From: Actinotalea subterranea
GTDB lineage: Bacteria; Actinomycetota; Actinomycetes; Actinomycetales; Cellulomonadaceae
Assembly (NCBI RefSeq): GCF_008364845.1
Contig: NZ_VTTP01000002.1
Coordinates: forward strand, 124,001 to 188,000
DNA: 64,000 nt
Direction of reading: 5' to 3'
The notes below the pieces were generated by a model. It was not told the DNA's origin, did no database searches, and saw only the letters and a program-made list of their open reading frames with translations. Positions 1 through 6,876 of the stretch are shown here, piece after piece. Each line of letters opens with the position of its first letter. The stretch's first letter is position 1. The translations under genes were made by a program, and so were the position numbers.

Positions 1-552
1 CGGTGGTTCGACGACGCGCTCGCCGCCGGCCTGACCGAGCCCAACGCGATGGTCCTCGCCACGGCGGGACCGGACGGGACACCGTCGGCCAGGGTCGTGC
101 TGCTCAAGGGCCTCGACGAGCGTGGGTTCGTCCTCTTCACCCACCACGGCTCCCGCAAGGGCCGCGAGATGCTCGCGAACCCGCGTGCGTCGCTCGTGTT
201 CCCGTGGTTCGAGATCGACAGGCAGGTCGTGGTCGTCGGCGACGTCGAGCAGGTGGATCGCGCGACGACGCGCGAGTACTTCCGGACCCGCCCGCGCGAC
301 TCGCAGATCGCCGCGTGGGCGAGCACCCAGTCGAGCGTCCTGGCGTCCCGCCGGGAGCTCGACGACCGGTTCGCGCAGGAGTCCGCGCGCCGTGTCGACG
401 ACGCCGAGGTCCCCGTGCCCGACCACTGGGGCGGGTTCCGCGTGGTGCCGCAGACGATCGAGCTGTGGCAGGGGCGCGTCTCGCGGCTGCACGATCGGCT
501 GCGCTACCGCCGCGACGGCCACGGCTGGGTCGTCGAGCGCCTCGCGCCCTGA
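1..552 (+). CDS. pdxH: Pyridoxamine 5'-phosphate oxidase, 5'-truncated by window edge
   Basis: FMN-dependent oxidase that converts pyridoxine or pyridoxamine 5'-phosphate to pyridoxal phosphate in the cytoplasm. The frame is open from base 1 (RWFDDALAAGL...), so the gene starts upstream; about 183 codons are visible of a usual 210-230. Visible family traits are PSARVVLLKGLDERGFVLFT in the FMN-binding beta-barrel, the SRKGREMLANPRASLVF stretch, RDSQIAAWASTQS, and the C-terminal signature in which VSRLHDRLRYRR is followed by GWVVERLAP. The usual family ending is R-x-R-L. nagA follows in the same direction after a 110-bp gap, probably as a separate unit. Only the truncated N-terminus is uncertain. 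Confidence 0.93.
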   Translation, partial: RWFDDALAAGLTEPNAMVLATAGPDGTPSARVVLLKGLDERGFVLFTHHGSRKGREMLANPRASLVFPWFEIDRQVVVVGDVEQVDRATTREYFRTRPRDSQIAAWASTQSSVLASRRELDDRFAQESARRVDDAEVPVPDHWGGFRVVPQTIELWQGRVSRLHDRLRYRRDGHGWVVERLAP

Positions 553-650
553 CGCGTCCCTGGCCCAGTGCCCTGGCCTCTCCCGGGACCGACGGACCGG
601 CACGTCCGGGCCCGGGTCCCTCGGCCCAGCGCCCGGGACGGGCAGGGGGC

Positions 651-656
651 CACAAT
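651..656 (+). promoter_or_regulatory. Candidate -10 element (CACAAT) for leaderless nagA
   Basis: CACAAT lies 6 nt before the nagA ATG and no Shine-Dalgarno sequence sits at normal spacing. The same hexamer and spacing recur upstream of the phosphotransferase gene at 39673. No clear -35 is visible. Inferred from position only. Confidence 0.4.
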
Positions 657-662
657 GGGAGC

Positions 663-1892
663 ATGATCGCCTCGCAGACGCCGTCCGGAGCCCTGACCTA
701 CCGCGGACGCGTGGTGACCCCTGGCGGCGTCCTCGACGACGGGCTCGTCGTGCTCGAGGGCGAGCGGATCGCCTGGGTCGGCGCCGCCGAGGCGGCACCG
801 CAGGGCATCGACGTGCCGCCCGCCGCCCCCGGCCCGCGGGCCACGATCGTGCCCGGCCTGGTGGACATCCACTGCCACGGGGGTGGGGGAGCGGGCTTCC
901 CCGACGTGGCCGACGCCCAGGCCGCCCGCACGGCGGTCGCCGAGCACCTCGCGCACGGCACCACGAGCCTCGTCGCGTCGCTCGTCACCGCCGATGCCGA
1001 GACGCTGGTGCGGCGCACGGCGATGCTCGCCGAGCTCGCCGCGGCGGGGGAGATCGTCGGCATCCACCTCGAGGGGCCCTTCCTCTCCCGCGCGCGCTGC
1101 GGGGCGCAGGACCCCGCCCTCATGCAGGCCGGCAGCGCCGCGCTCGTGCGTGAGGTCGCGCGTGTGGGCGGCGGCTGGTTCGCGACCATGACGATCGCAC
1201 CCGAGGTCCCGGGCGTGCTCGGTGCCGGCGGCGCGCTCGAGGCGCTCGCCGAGGTGGGTGCGGTCCCGTCCATCGGGCACACCGACGGCTCGGCCGAGCT
1301 GACCGAGGAGGCGCTGGTCGCGGCCCGGCGGGCCCTGGGCGCCGAGGGGACCCGCTCCGGGCGGCCGACGGCGACCCACCTGTTCAACGGCATGCGCGCG
1401 CTCCACCACCGCGACCCGGGCCCGGTGGCCGCGTGCCTCGCGGCTGCCGCCCGCGGCGAGGCGGTCGTCGAGCTCGTGGCCGACGGCGTCCACCTCTCAC
1501 CGGCGACGGTCCGCACCGTGTTCGACCTCGTCGGGCCCGGTTCCGTCGCACTCGTCACTGACGCGATGGCGGCGGCGGGGATGCCCGACGGACGCTACGA
1601 CCTCGGGTCGATGCAGGTCAGGGTCGTGGACGGCGTCGCGCGCCTGGCGGACGGCGACGCGATCGCCGGCGGGACGGCCCACCTCCTCGACGTCGTGCGC
1701 AGCACGGTCGCCGCGGGTGTCCCGGTCGCGCACGCGATCGAGGCCGCGACGGCGACACCCGCGTCGGTGCTCGGCCGCACCGACATCGGTGCGCTCGCGG
1801 CGGGGCTGCGTGCGGACGTGCTCGTGCTCGACGACGACCTGCGGCCCCTCGAGGTCGTGCGCGGCGGTCGCGTCGTGGTGCCCTCCGCCTGA
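663..1892 (+). CDS. nagA: N-acetylglucosamine-6-phosphate deacetylase
   Basis: Amidohydrolase-superfamily enzyme that removes acetate from GlcNAc-6-P to give glucosamine-6-P, in amino sugar catabolism and cell-wall recycling. At 409 aa it is slightly long for the family (about 380). Landmarks are VPGLVDIHCHG with metal-ligand-type H70 and H72, HLEGPFLS with E137, the GHTDGSAE and THLFNGM histidine motifs, and LVTDAMAAAG with the catalytic aspartate D300. The ATG at 663 gives a standard beginning. Upstream ATG 655 is out of frame. No nagB or GlcNAc transporter is adjacent, so nagA stands alone here. A hairpin at 1908-1930 may end the transcript. Confidence 0.93.
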   Translation: MIASQTPSGALTYRGRVVTPGGVLDDGLVVLEGERIAWVGAAEAAPQGIDVPPAAPGPRATIVPGLVDIHCHGGGGAGFPDVADAQAARTAVAEHLAHGTTSLVASLVTADAETLVRRTAMLAELAAAGEIVGIHLEGPFLSRARCGAQDPALMQAGSAALVREVARVGGGWFATMTIAPEVPGVLGAGGALEALAEVGAVPSIGHTDGSAELTEEALVAARRALGAEGTRSGRPTATHLFNGMRALHHRDPGPVAACLAAAARGEAVVELVADGVHLSPATVRTVFDLVGPGSVALVTDAMAAAGMPDGRYDLGSMQVRVVDGVARLADGDAIAGGTAHLLDVVRSTVAAGVPVAHAIEAATATPASVLGRTDIGALAAGLRADVLVLDDDLRPLEVVRGGRVVVPSA

Positions 1893-1907
1893 GACGACTC
1901 CCGCCGC

Positions 1908-1930
1908 TGGGGCGGCCGACGGCCACCCCA
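1908..1930 (+). terminator. Terminator-like hairpin after nagA
   Basis: TGGGGCGGCC and GGCCACCCCA pair over 9 of 10 positions around a 3-nt loop, 15 bp after the nagA stop codon. No T-run follows, as is usual in this GC-rich sequence. It could be bidirectional or merely an RNA stabiliser. Confidence 0.4.
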
Positions 1931-2065
1931 GGGGTCGCGTGCGCCCGGATGAGTCCGGGCCATCCCGTGAGTCGTCGGCGCGCAGGGTTCCACGCCACGC
2001 CGCGAGTCGTGCGTACGCCGGGAGCAGCGGCGCGCCACGCCATGAGTCGCCTGCGCCTTCGGCTG

Positions 2066-2078
2066 TCGAAGCGCTTCG
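2066..2078. promoter_or_regulatory. Upstream LacI-type operator (O2)
   Basis: CGAAGCGCTTCG is a perfect 12-bp palindrome with the central CG step typical of LacI/GalR operators. It is identical to the cores of the double operator at 2134-2164 and centred 70 bp upstream of the first of them, a distance compatible with repressor-mediated looping. Confidence 0.6.
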
Positions 2079-2102
2079 TTGCGCATTCGTGACCTGGCGC
2101 CC

Positions 2103-2131
2103 TTGACCGGATCCTCTGCTGCCTGTTTACT
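2103..2131 (+). promoter_or_regulatory. Sigma-A-type promoter of lacI/sugar locus 1
   Basis: TTGACC (2103-2108) and TTTACT (2126-2131) are separated by exactly 17 bp. They match the vegetative consensus at 5/6 and 4/6 positions. Predicted transcription starts near 2138, inside the double operator, so a bound repressor would block initiation. Confidence 0.6.
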
Positions 2132-2133
2132 CC

Positions 2134-2164
2134 TGTCGAAGCGCTTCGACGAAGCGCTTCGACA
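2134..2164. promoter_or_regulatory. Double LacI-type operator (O1) overlapping the start of transcription
   Basis: Two copies of the CGAAGCGCTTCG core (2137-2148 and 2150-2161) lie 13 bp apart. Together they form a 31-bp inverted repeat perfect except for its central base. The first copy has the fuller form TCGAAGCGCTTCGA. It sits just downstream of the promoter and 60 bp before the lacI start codon, so autoregulation by the adjacent LacI protein is the simplest reading. Confidence 0.7.
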
Positions 2165-2224
2165 CAGGGACCCGGCGCCTCGCGCGCCGCGGCGCGACGG
2201 AGCACCGAGCCGAGGGAGGCGGGC

Positions 2225-3241
2225 ATGTCGACGATGCAGGACGTCGCCCGTCGGGCCGGGGTCTCGGTCAGCACCGTCTCCTACGCCCTGAGCGGCGCCC
2301 GGCCCGTCTCGGCGCCGACGAAGGCGCGGGTCGAGCAGGCGATGAGCGAGCTCGGCTTCCGGCCGAACGCGTTCGCGCGTGGACTCGCGAGCCGCCGGAG
2401 CCGGACCATCGCGTTGATCTTCCCCGCGACCGAGGCGGGCATCAGCGGGACCGTCGCGGAGTTCGTCTCGAGCGCTGCCGGCACTGCGCGGAGCCACGGC
2501 TACCACCTGGTCCTCTGGCCGTTCGCGGCCCACGAGGCCGAGGAGATCCGTGACCTCGTCCACCAGGGGATGGCGGACGGCGTGCTCCTCATGGAGGTCT
2601 GCCTGCAGGACGACCGCGTCGAGGCCCTGCACGCCGCGGGCGTCCCGTTCACGATGATCGGCCGTACCGAGCACGTCGAAGGCCTCACGTTCGTGGACAT
2701 CGACTTCGACGCGACGGTGCGGCAGGCCGTCGCGCACCTCGTGGACCTCGGGCACCGGCGGATCGGGTTCCTCAACCACTCCGCGACGAGCCACGCGGCC
2801 GGGTACGCGCCCACCCTGCGGGCCGAGCGCGCCTTCGGCGAGGCGATGCGCGAGCGGGGCCTGGAGGCCCACGCGGTGCTGTGCGACGAGAACCCGGCGG
2901 CGGGCCGCCGTGCCATGACCGAGCTCCTCGAGCGTGACCCCGCGATGACGGCCGTGCTCACGATGAACGAGATGGCCACCTTCGGAGCCGCCGTCGAGCT
3001 CCAGGCCCGCGGGCTCCGGGTCCCGGCCGACGTGTCCGTGCTCTCGATCGCGACGTCGCCCGGTGTCGGCGCCCTCAGCAACCCGCCGCTGACCACGATG
3101 CACGCGCCCGGCTCAGAGCTCGGTCGCCTCGCGGTGCTCAGCCTCATCCACCTGATCGAGGAGCCGGACGGGCACCCGCCCGAGCCCAGCCTCCTCGTGT
3201 GCGACCTCGAGCCGGGCGGGACCACCGCGCCGCCCCCGTGA
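2225..3241 (+). CDS. LacI-family transcriptional regulator of sugar locus 1
   Basis: Repressor of 338 aa with the usual two parts. The N-terminal helix-turn-helix and hinge (MQDVARRAGVSVSTVSYALSG, about residues 4-24) is followed by a periplasmic-binding-like ligand domain. It probably binds the operators at 2066-2164 and senses a sugar imported by the transporter encoded next. The start is set by GGGAGG about 6 nt before ATG 2225. Downstream genes are in the same direction with no second operator visible before 3433, so regulator, transporter and alpha-xylosidase may be co-transcribed. The exact effector sugar cannot be read from sequence; a xylose-containing disaccharide is inferred from the neighbouring enzymes. 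Confidence 0.9.
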   Translation: MSTMQDVARRAGVSVSTVSYALSGARPVSAPTKARVEQAMSELGFRPNAFARGLASRRSRTIALIFPATEAGISGTVAEFVSSAAGTARSHGYHLVLWPFAAHEAEEIRDLVHQGMADGVLLMEVCLQDDRVEALHAAGVPFTMIGRTEHVEGLTFVDIDFDATVRQAVAHLVDLGHRRIGFLNHSATSHAAGYAPTLRAERAFGEAMRERGLEAHAVLCDENPAAGRRAMTELLERDPAMTAVLTMNEMATFGAAVELQARGLRVPADVSVLSIATSPGVGALSNPPLTTMHAPGSELGRLAVLSLIHLIEEPDGHPPEPSLLVCDLEPGGTTAPPP

Positions 3242-3413
3242 CTCGACCACCTGACGGGTCCGAGGACCAGCCTCCAGGTCGAGCAGCGAGCCACCCACCA
3301 GACCCCCGCTCGTCGGGACGCACGACAGCCGGACCGGGCCTCATCCAGCACCACGCGAGCAGCACCTGGCAGCACCTGGCAGCACCGAAGCACGACCGAG
3401 CAGCAACCAGATC

Positions 3414-3432
3414 ACTCAACGAGGAGAACGAC
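3414..3432 (+). promoter_or_regulatory. RBS/leader block shared with second sugar-binding-protein gene
   Basis: ACTCAACGAGGAGAACGAC directly precedes ATG 3433. It matches the block before the other binding-protein gene (57564-57582) at 17 of 19 bases. The core GAGGAG is the ribosome-binding site and fixes the start. Confidence 0.55.
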
Positions 3433-4743
3433 ATGGGTAAGCGCAAGTACGGCCGGCTGGTCGCCGGCCTCATCGTGGTCCCGCTCGCCCTGGCGGCGTG
3501 CGCCAGCGGCGGCGACGAGGGGGGCACGGACGGCGGGGGCACCGAGGACCAGACCCTCAAGCTCTGGCACTACGAGAGCGAGAACGGCGCCATGGGGATC
3601 GCCTGGGACGAGGCGATCAAGATCTTCGAGGAGGAGACGGGCGCGACCGTCGAGTTCGAGCGCAAGGCGTTCGAGCAGATCCAGCAGACGGCGGGCATGG
3701 TCCTGAGCTCGGACGAGGGCCCGGACCTCATGGAGTACAACAAGGGCAACGCGACCGCGGGCCTCCTGGCCTCGCAGGGCCTCCTGACGGACCTCACGGA
3801 CGTCGCGGACGAGCGCGGCTGGTCCGACGCGCTCCCCGAGAGCATCCAGACGACGGCCCGCTACGACGAGCGCGGCGTCATGGGCTCCGGCGCCTGGTAC
3901 GGGGTGCCCAACTACGGCGAGTTCGTGACCGTGTACTACAACAAGGCCCTCTTCGAGGAGCACGGGGTCGAGGTGCCGACCACGCTCGCGGAGATGGAGG
4001 CGGCGATGGACACCTTCGTCGACGCCGGCGTCACGCCGCTGGGCATGGCCGGCGCCGAGTACCCGGCGGGCCAGCTCTTCTACCAGCTCGCGCTCAGCCA
4101 GGCGGACCGTGACTTCGTGACGGCCTACCAGACGTACACCGAGGAGGTCGACTTCCAGGCCGACCCGCTCAAGTACGGCGCCGAGACCTTCGACGCGTGG
4201 GTCAAGGCGGGCTACGTCGCCCCGGACTCCGCGAGCCTCAAGGCCGAGGACATGGGCGTGGCCTTTATCAACGGCACGACGCCGATGATCGTCTCGGGCT
4301 CCTGGTGGTACGGGCGCTTCGTGTCCGAGATCGAGGGCTTCGACTGGGGGGTCTTCAACTTCCCCGGCAACACGCTCAACGCCGGCTCGAGCGGGAACCT
4401 GTGGGTCGTCCCCGAGAACTCGGAGAACAAGGAGCTCGCGTACGAGTTCATCGACATCACGATGCGCCCCGAGATCCAGGCCCTGCTCGGCAACAACGGT
4501 GGCCTGCCGCTCGCGGCCGACCCGGCCGACGTGACCGACGAGAAGAGCCAGGAGCTCATCACGGCGTTCAACGAGGTGCTCGAGAACGACGGCCTCGCGT
4601 TCTACCCGGACTGGCCGGTCCCCGGCTACTACGACGTCCTCGTCGCAGGGTTCCAGTCCCTGATCAACCAGTCGCAGTCGCCGCAGGAGGTGCTCGACAC
4701 GATCGGGACCTCGTACGCGGACGGCGTCGCGAACATCCAGTGA
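3433..4743 (+). CDS. ABC transporter sugar-binding lipoprotein (CUT1, locus 1)
   Basis: Extracellular solute-binding protein, family 1, of 436 aa. It has a lipoprotein signal peptide with lipobox LAAC (lipidated Cys23) and a Gly/Asp-rich linker. The mature domain starts at LKLWHYESENGAMGIAWDEAIKIFEEETG, the classic family-1 opening. It would be anchored outside the membrane and deliver an oligosaccharide to the two permeases encoded at 4910-6834. Binding-protein features such as the YYNKALFEEHGVEVP segment and the aromatic SGSWWYGR patch are present. A strong hairpin follows the gene and could raise binding-protein level over permease level. Substrate is inferred from the linked alpha-xylosidase (xyloglucan fragments or isoprimeverose), not proven. 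Confidence 0.92.
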   Translation: MGKRKYGRLVAGLIVVPLALAACASGGDEGGTDGGGTEDQTLKLWHYESENGAMGIAWDEAIKIFEEETGATVEFERKAFEQIQQTAGMVLSSDEGPDLMEYNKGNATAGLLASQGLLTDLTDVADERGWSDALPESIQTTARYDERGVMGSGAWYGVPNYGEFVTVYYNKALFEEHGVEVPTTLAEMEAAMDTFVDAGVTPLGMAGAEYPAGQLFYQLALSQADRDFVTAYQTYTEEVDFQADPLKYGAETFDAWVKAGYVAPDSASLKAEDMGVAFINGTTPMIVSGSWWYGRFVSEIEGFDWGVFNFPGNTLNAGSSGNLWVVPENSENKELAYEFIDITMRPEIQALLGNNGGLPLAADPADVTDEKSQELITAFNEVLENDGLAFYPDWPVPGYYDVLVAGFQSLINQSQSPQEVLDTIGTSYADGVANIQ

Positions 4744-4749
4744 GGCCCC

Positions 4750-4784
4750 GGGCCGGGACCGGTGCTCGCCACCGGTCCCGGCCC
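4750..4784 (+). terminator. Intra-operon hairpin between binding-protein and permease genes
   Basis: A perfect 14-bp stem (GGGCCGGGACCGGT with its complement) closes a 7-nt loop, beginning 7 bp after the binding-protein stop. There is no T-tract. Such hairpins after binding-protein genes commonly act as partial terminators or 3' stabilisers that set protein ratios in ABC operons; that role is inferred here. Confidence 0.6.
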
Positions 4785-4785
4785 G

Positions 4786-4846
4786 CACCGGCCGCCCTCC
4801 GGCTGCCACCGGCCGCCCTCCGGCTGCCTCCGGCCGCCACCGGCCA
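4786..4846 (+). repeat. 21-bp direct repeats in permease leader
   Basis: Two identical adjacent 21-bp copies (4786-4806 and 4807-4827), each beginning CACCGGCCGCCC, are followed by a shorter degenerate third copy (4828-4846). They lie between the hairpin and the permease ribosome-binding site. No function is evident. Confidence 0.75.
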
Positions 4847-4909
4847 CCCCTGCGACCAGCGGGTCACGCACCCGCAGTCGCCGTCCGTGGAGCACCGACA
4901 GGAGTCCCC

Positions 4910-5911
4910 ATGACCACCACGACCGAGCCGGACGCCAGCCTGACCGTCGCCGCGTCGCCCCGGCGACCACGCGGGTCCGGTCCGGGCCGCACACGAGCCG
5001 GCGGGCACCGGCCGGGCGGCGTCGGCCGCGTGTACTGGCTCTACCTCATCCCCGGCTCCCTGCTCTTCCTGGGCGTCATCGTGGTGCCGTTCTTCATGAA
5101 CCTGTACTACTCGATGACGCGCTGGGCGGGGATCGGCGAGCCCCGCTGGACCGGGCTCGACAACTACACGCGGCTCTTCGCCGACGAGACGTTCTGGCTG
5201 TCGTTCCGGAACTCGATCGCGATGATCGTCGCGATGGTCGTGGTCCCGACGCTGCTGGGCCTGCTCCTGGCCGCCGTGCTCTTCGACTACCTCGGCAAGC
5301 GGTTCTCCGGCCGGGTCGCGAGCATCCTGCGCGCGACCTACTACCTCCCGCAGATCCTTCCCGTCGCGGTCGCCGGCATCCTGTGGGGCTGGATCCTCAA
5401 CCCGCAGACGGGCGCCCTCAACGGCCTCCTGACCCGGATCGGCCTCGGCTCCTGGGCGCTCAACTGGCTCGGTGACACGACGACGGCGCTGCCCACGGTG
5501 ATGATGGTCATGATCTGGGTGCAGATCGGGTACCCCGTGGTCATCTTCATGGCCGCGCTCCAGCGGGTGGACCCCGAGCTCTACGAGGCGGCGGAGCTCG
5601 ACGGCGCCGGCTGGTTCCGGCGGTTCAGGGCGATCACGCTGCCGCAGATCAAGCCCGAGACGTTCGTGGTGACACTGACGTGCACCATCGCGGCGCTCAA
5701 GGTGTTCGGGCCCATCTACGTGCTGACCAAGGGCGGCCCGGAGAACACGACCAACGTGCCCTCGTACTTCGCGTACCAGAACTTCTTCCCCAAGTCCCAG
5801 GTGGGCTACGGCGCCGCGATCGCGACCGTGCTGACGCTGATCGTCATCGTCGTGTCGATCGTCTTCATGCGCGTCCAGGCGGCCAGCGAGCGCAAGGAAG
5901 GCCTCTCATGA
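4910..5911 (+). CDS. Sugar ABC transporter permease, MalF type (locus 1)
   Basis: Integral membrane subunit of 333 aa. A charged cytoplasmic N-terminus (to about residue 40) is followed by about six hydrophobic segments. The first is YWLYLIPGSLLFLGVIVVPF. The inner-membrane-component loop that contacts the ATPase is visible as YEAAELDGAGWFRRFRAITLPQIKP. CAGGAG about 5 nt before ATG 4910 supports the start. It overlaps the next permease by 4 nt (ATGA), so the pair is translationally coupled. No ATP-binding subunit is encoded nearby, which is common for CUT1 transporters served by a shared MsmK-like ATPase. Confidence 0.92.
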   Translation: MTTTTEPDASLTVAASPRRPRGSGPGRTRAGGHRPGGVGRVYWLYLIPGSLLFLGVIVVPFFMNLYYSMTRWAGIGEPRWTGLDNYTRLFADETFWLSFRNSIAMIVAMVVVPTLLGLLLAAVLFDYLGKRFSGRVASILRATYYLPQILPVAVAGILWGWILNPQTGALNGLLTRIGLGSWALNWLGDTTTALPTVMMVMIWVQIGYPVVIFMAALQRVDPELYEAAELDGAGWFRRFRAITLPQIKPETFVVTLTCTIAALKVFGPIYVLTKGGPENTTNVPSYFAYQNFFPKSQVGYGAAIATVLTLIVIVVSIVFMRVQAASERKEGLS

Positions 5912-6834
5912 GCAGCATCGCCCCGACCACCACGGCCGACGGTGCGCGCGTGCCGCCGTCGGGCCCCGCCGCCTCGCGTGCCGGCGTCGTGCGCCCCGCA
6001 CGTGACCGCCTGCACCGCGGGCCGCTGCGGTGGGTCGTGCTCGCGCTGACCGTCCTGGTCGCGCTCCTCATGATGGCGCCGTTCGCGATCATGCTGCTCA
6101 ACGCCTTCAAGTCGCCGGGGGAGTACTCCGCGAACGGGCCGCTGAGCCTGCCCACGAGCCTGTACACCGACGGCCTCGTGAACTTCTGGAACCGCGTCGA
6201 GTACCCGGGCAAGCTGCTCAACTCGGTCGTGATCAGCGGCTCGGTCGCGATCCTCGCGACGGTGGTCTCGCTGTTCAACGCCTTCGCGCTCGGCATCGGG
6301 CGGGTCAAGGGCCGCATGTGGATCGTGACGCTGTTCCTGCTCGCGAACATGCTGCCGCAGGAGGCGCTGATCTACCCCCTGTACTACCTCGCGAAGGAGA
6401 CCGGGCTCTACAACACCCAGCTCTCGGTGATCATCATCTTCACGGTCATCCAGAGCGCGTTCGGCACCTACCTGCTCGCCTCGGTGCTCTCGACGTTCCC
6501 GCCCTCGGTCCTCGAGGCCGCGGCGCTCGACGGGGCGAACAGCTGGCAGGTCCTGTGGCGGGTCGTCTACCCGATCTCGCGGCCGACGCTCGCGGTCCTG
6601 CTGATCTTCTTCTTCATCTGGACCTGGAACGAGTTCTTCATCCCGCTGGTCATGCTCATCGACAACGCGACGCAGACGATCCCGGTCGCGCTCGCCTCGC
6701 TCCAGGGCGATCGACTCATGGACGCGCCGACGATCAACGCGGGCTCCCTCGTGAGCCTGCTGCCCGCGGTCCTCTTCTTCTTCATCTTCCAGCGCACGCT
6801 GACCCGTGGGATCACCGCGGGCGCCGTGAAGTAG
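5908..6834 (+). CDS. Sugar ABC transporter permease, MalG type (locus 1)
   Basis: Partner permease of 308 aa. A Pro/Ala-rich cytoplasmic tail of about 40 residues precedes the first membrane segment (VVLALTVLVALLMMAPFAIM), and about five more segments follow. The EAA loop reads LEAAALDGANSWQVLWRVVYP. Its ATG overlaps the upstream stop (ATGA at 5908-5911), with AAGGAAGG serving as ribosome-binding site. Together with the preceding permease it forms the transmembrane channel for the sugar delivered by the lipoprotein. The alpha-xylosidase gene follows after 42 bp, consistent with one operon. Confidence 0.92.
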   Translation: MSSIAPTTTADGARVPPSGPAASRAGVVRPARDRLHRGPLRWVVLALTVLVALLMMAPFAIMLLNAFKSPGEYSANGPLSLPTSLYTDGLVNFWNRVEYPGKLLNSVVISGSVAILATVVSLFNAFALGIGRVKGRMWIVTLFLLANMLPQEALIYPLYYLAKETGLYNTQLSVIIIFTVIQSAFGTYLLASVLSTFPPSVLEAAALDGANSWQVLWRVVYPISRPTLAVLLIFFFIWTWNEFFIPLVMLIDNATQTIPVALASLQGDRLMDAPTINAGSLVSLLPAVLFFFIFQRTLTRGITAGAVK

Positions 6835-6876
6835 CCAGACATCCACCCGAGCCTCCGAGAGAGCTGAGAGCGACCC

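Larger units (their letters stand above)
1893..2224. other. 332-bp intergenic region: nagA 3' end and lacI control region
   Basis: No gene is supported here. From left to right it holds a terminator-like hairpin (1908-1930), four loosely repeated GAGTC motifs (about 1950, 1968, 2003 and 2043), an upstream palindrome (2066-2078), a sigma-A-like promoter (2103-2131) and a double palindromic operator (2134-2164) just before the lacI ribosome-binding site. Short open frames crossing it lack coding character. Confidence 0.6.
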
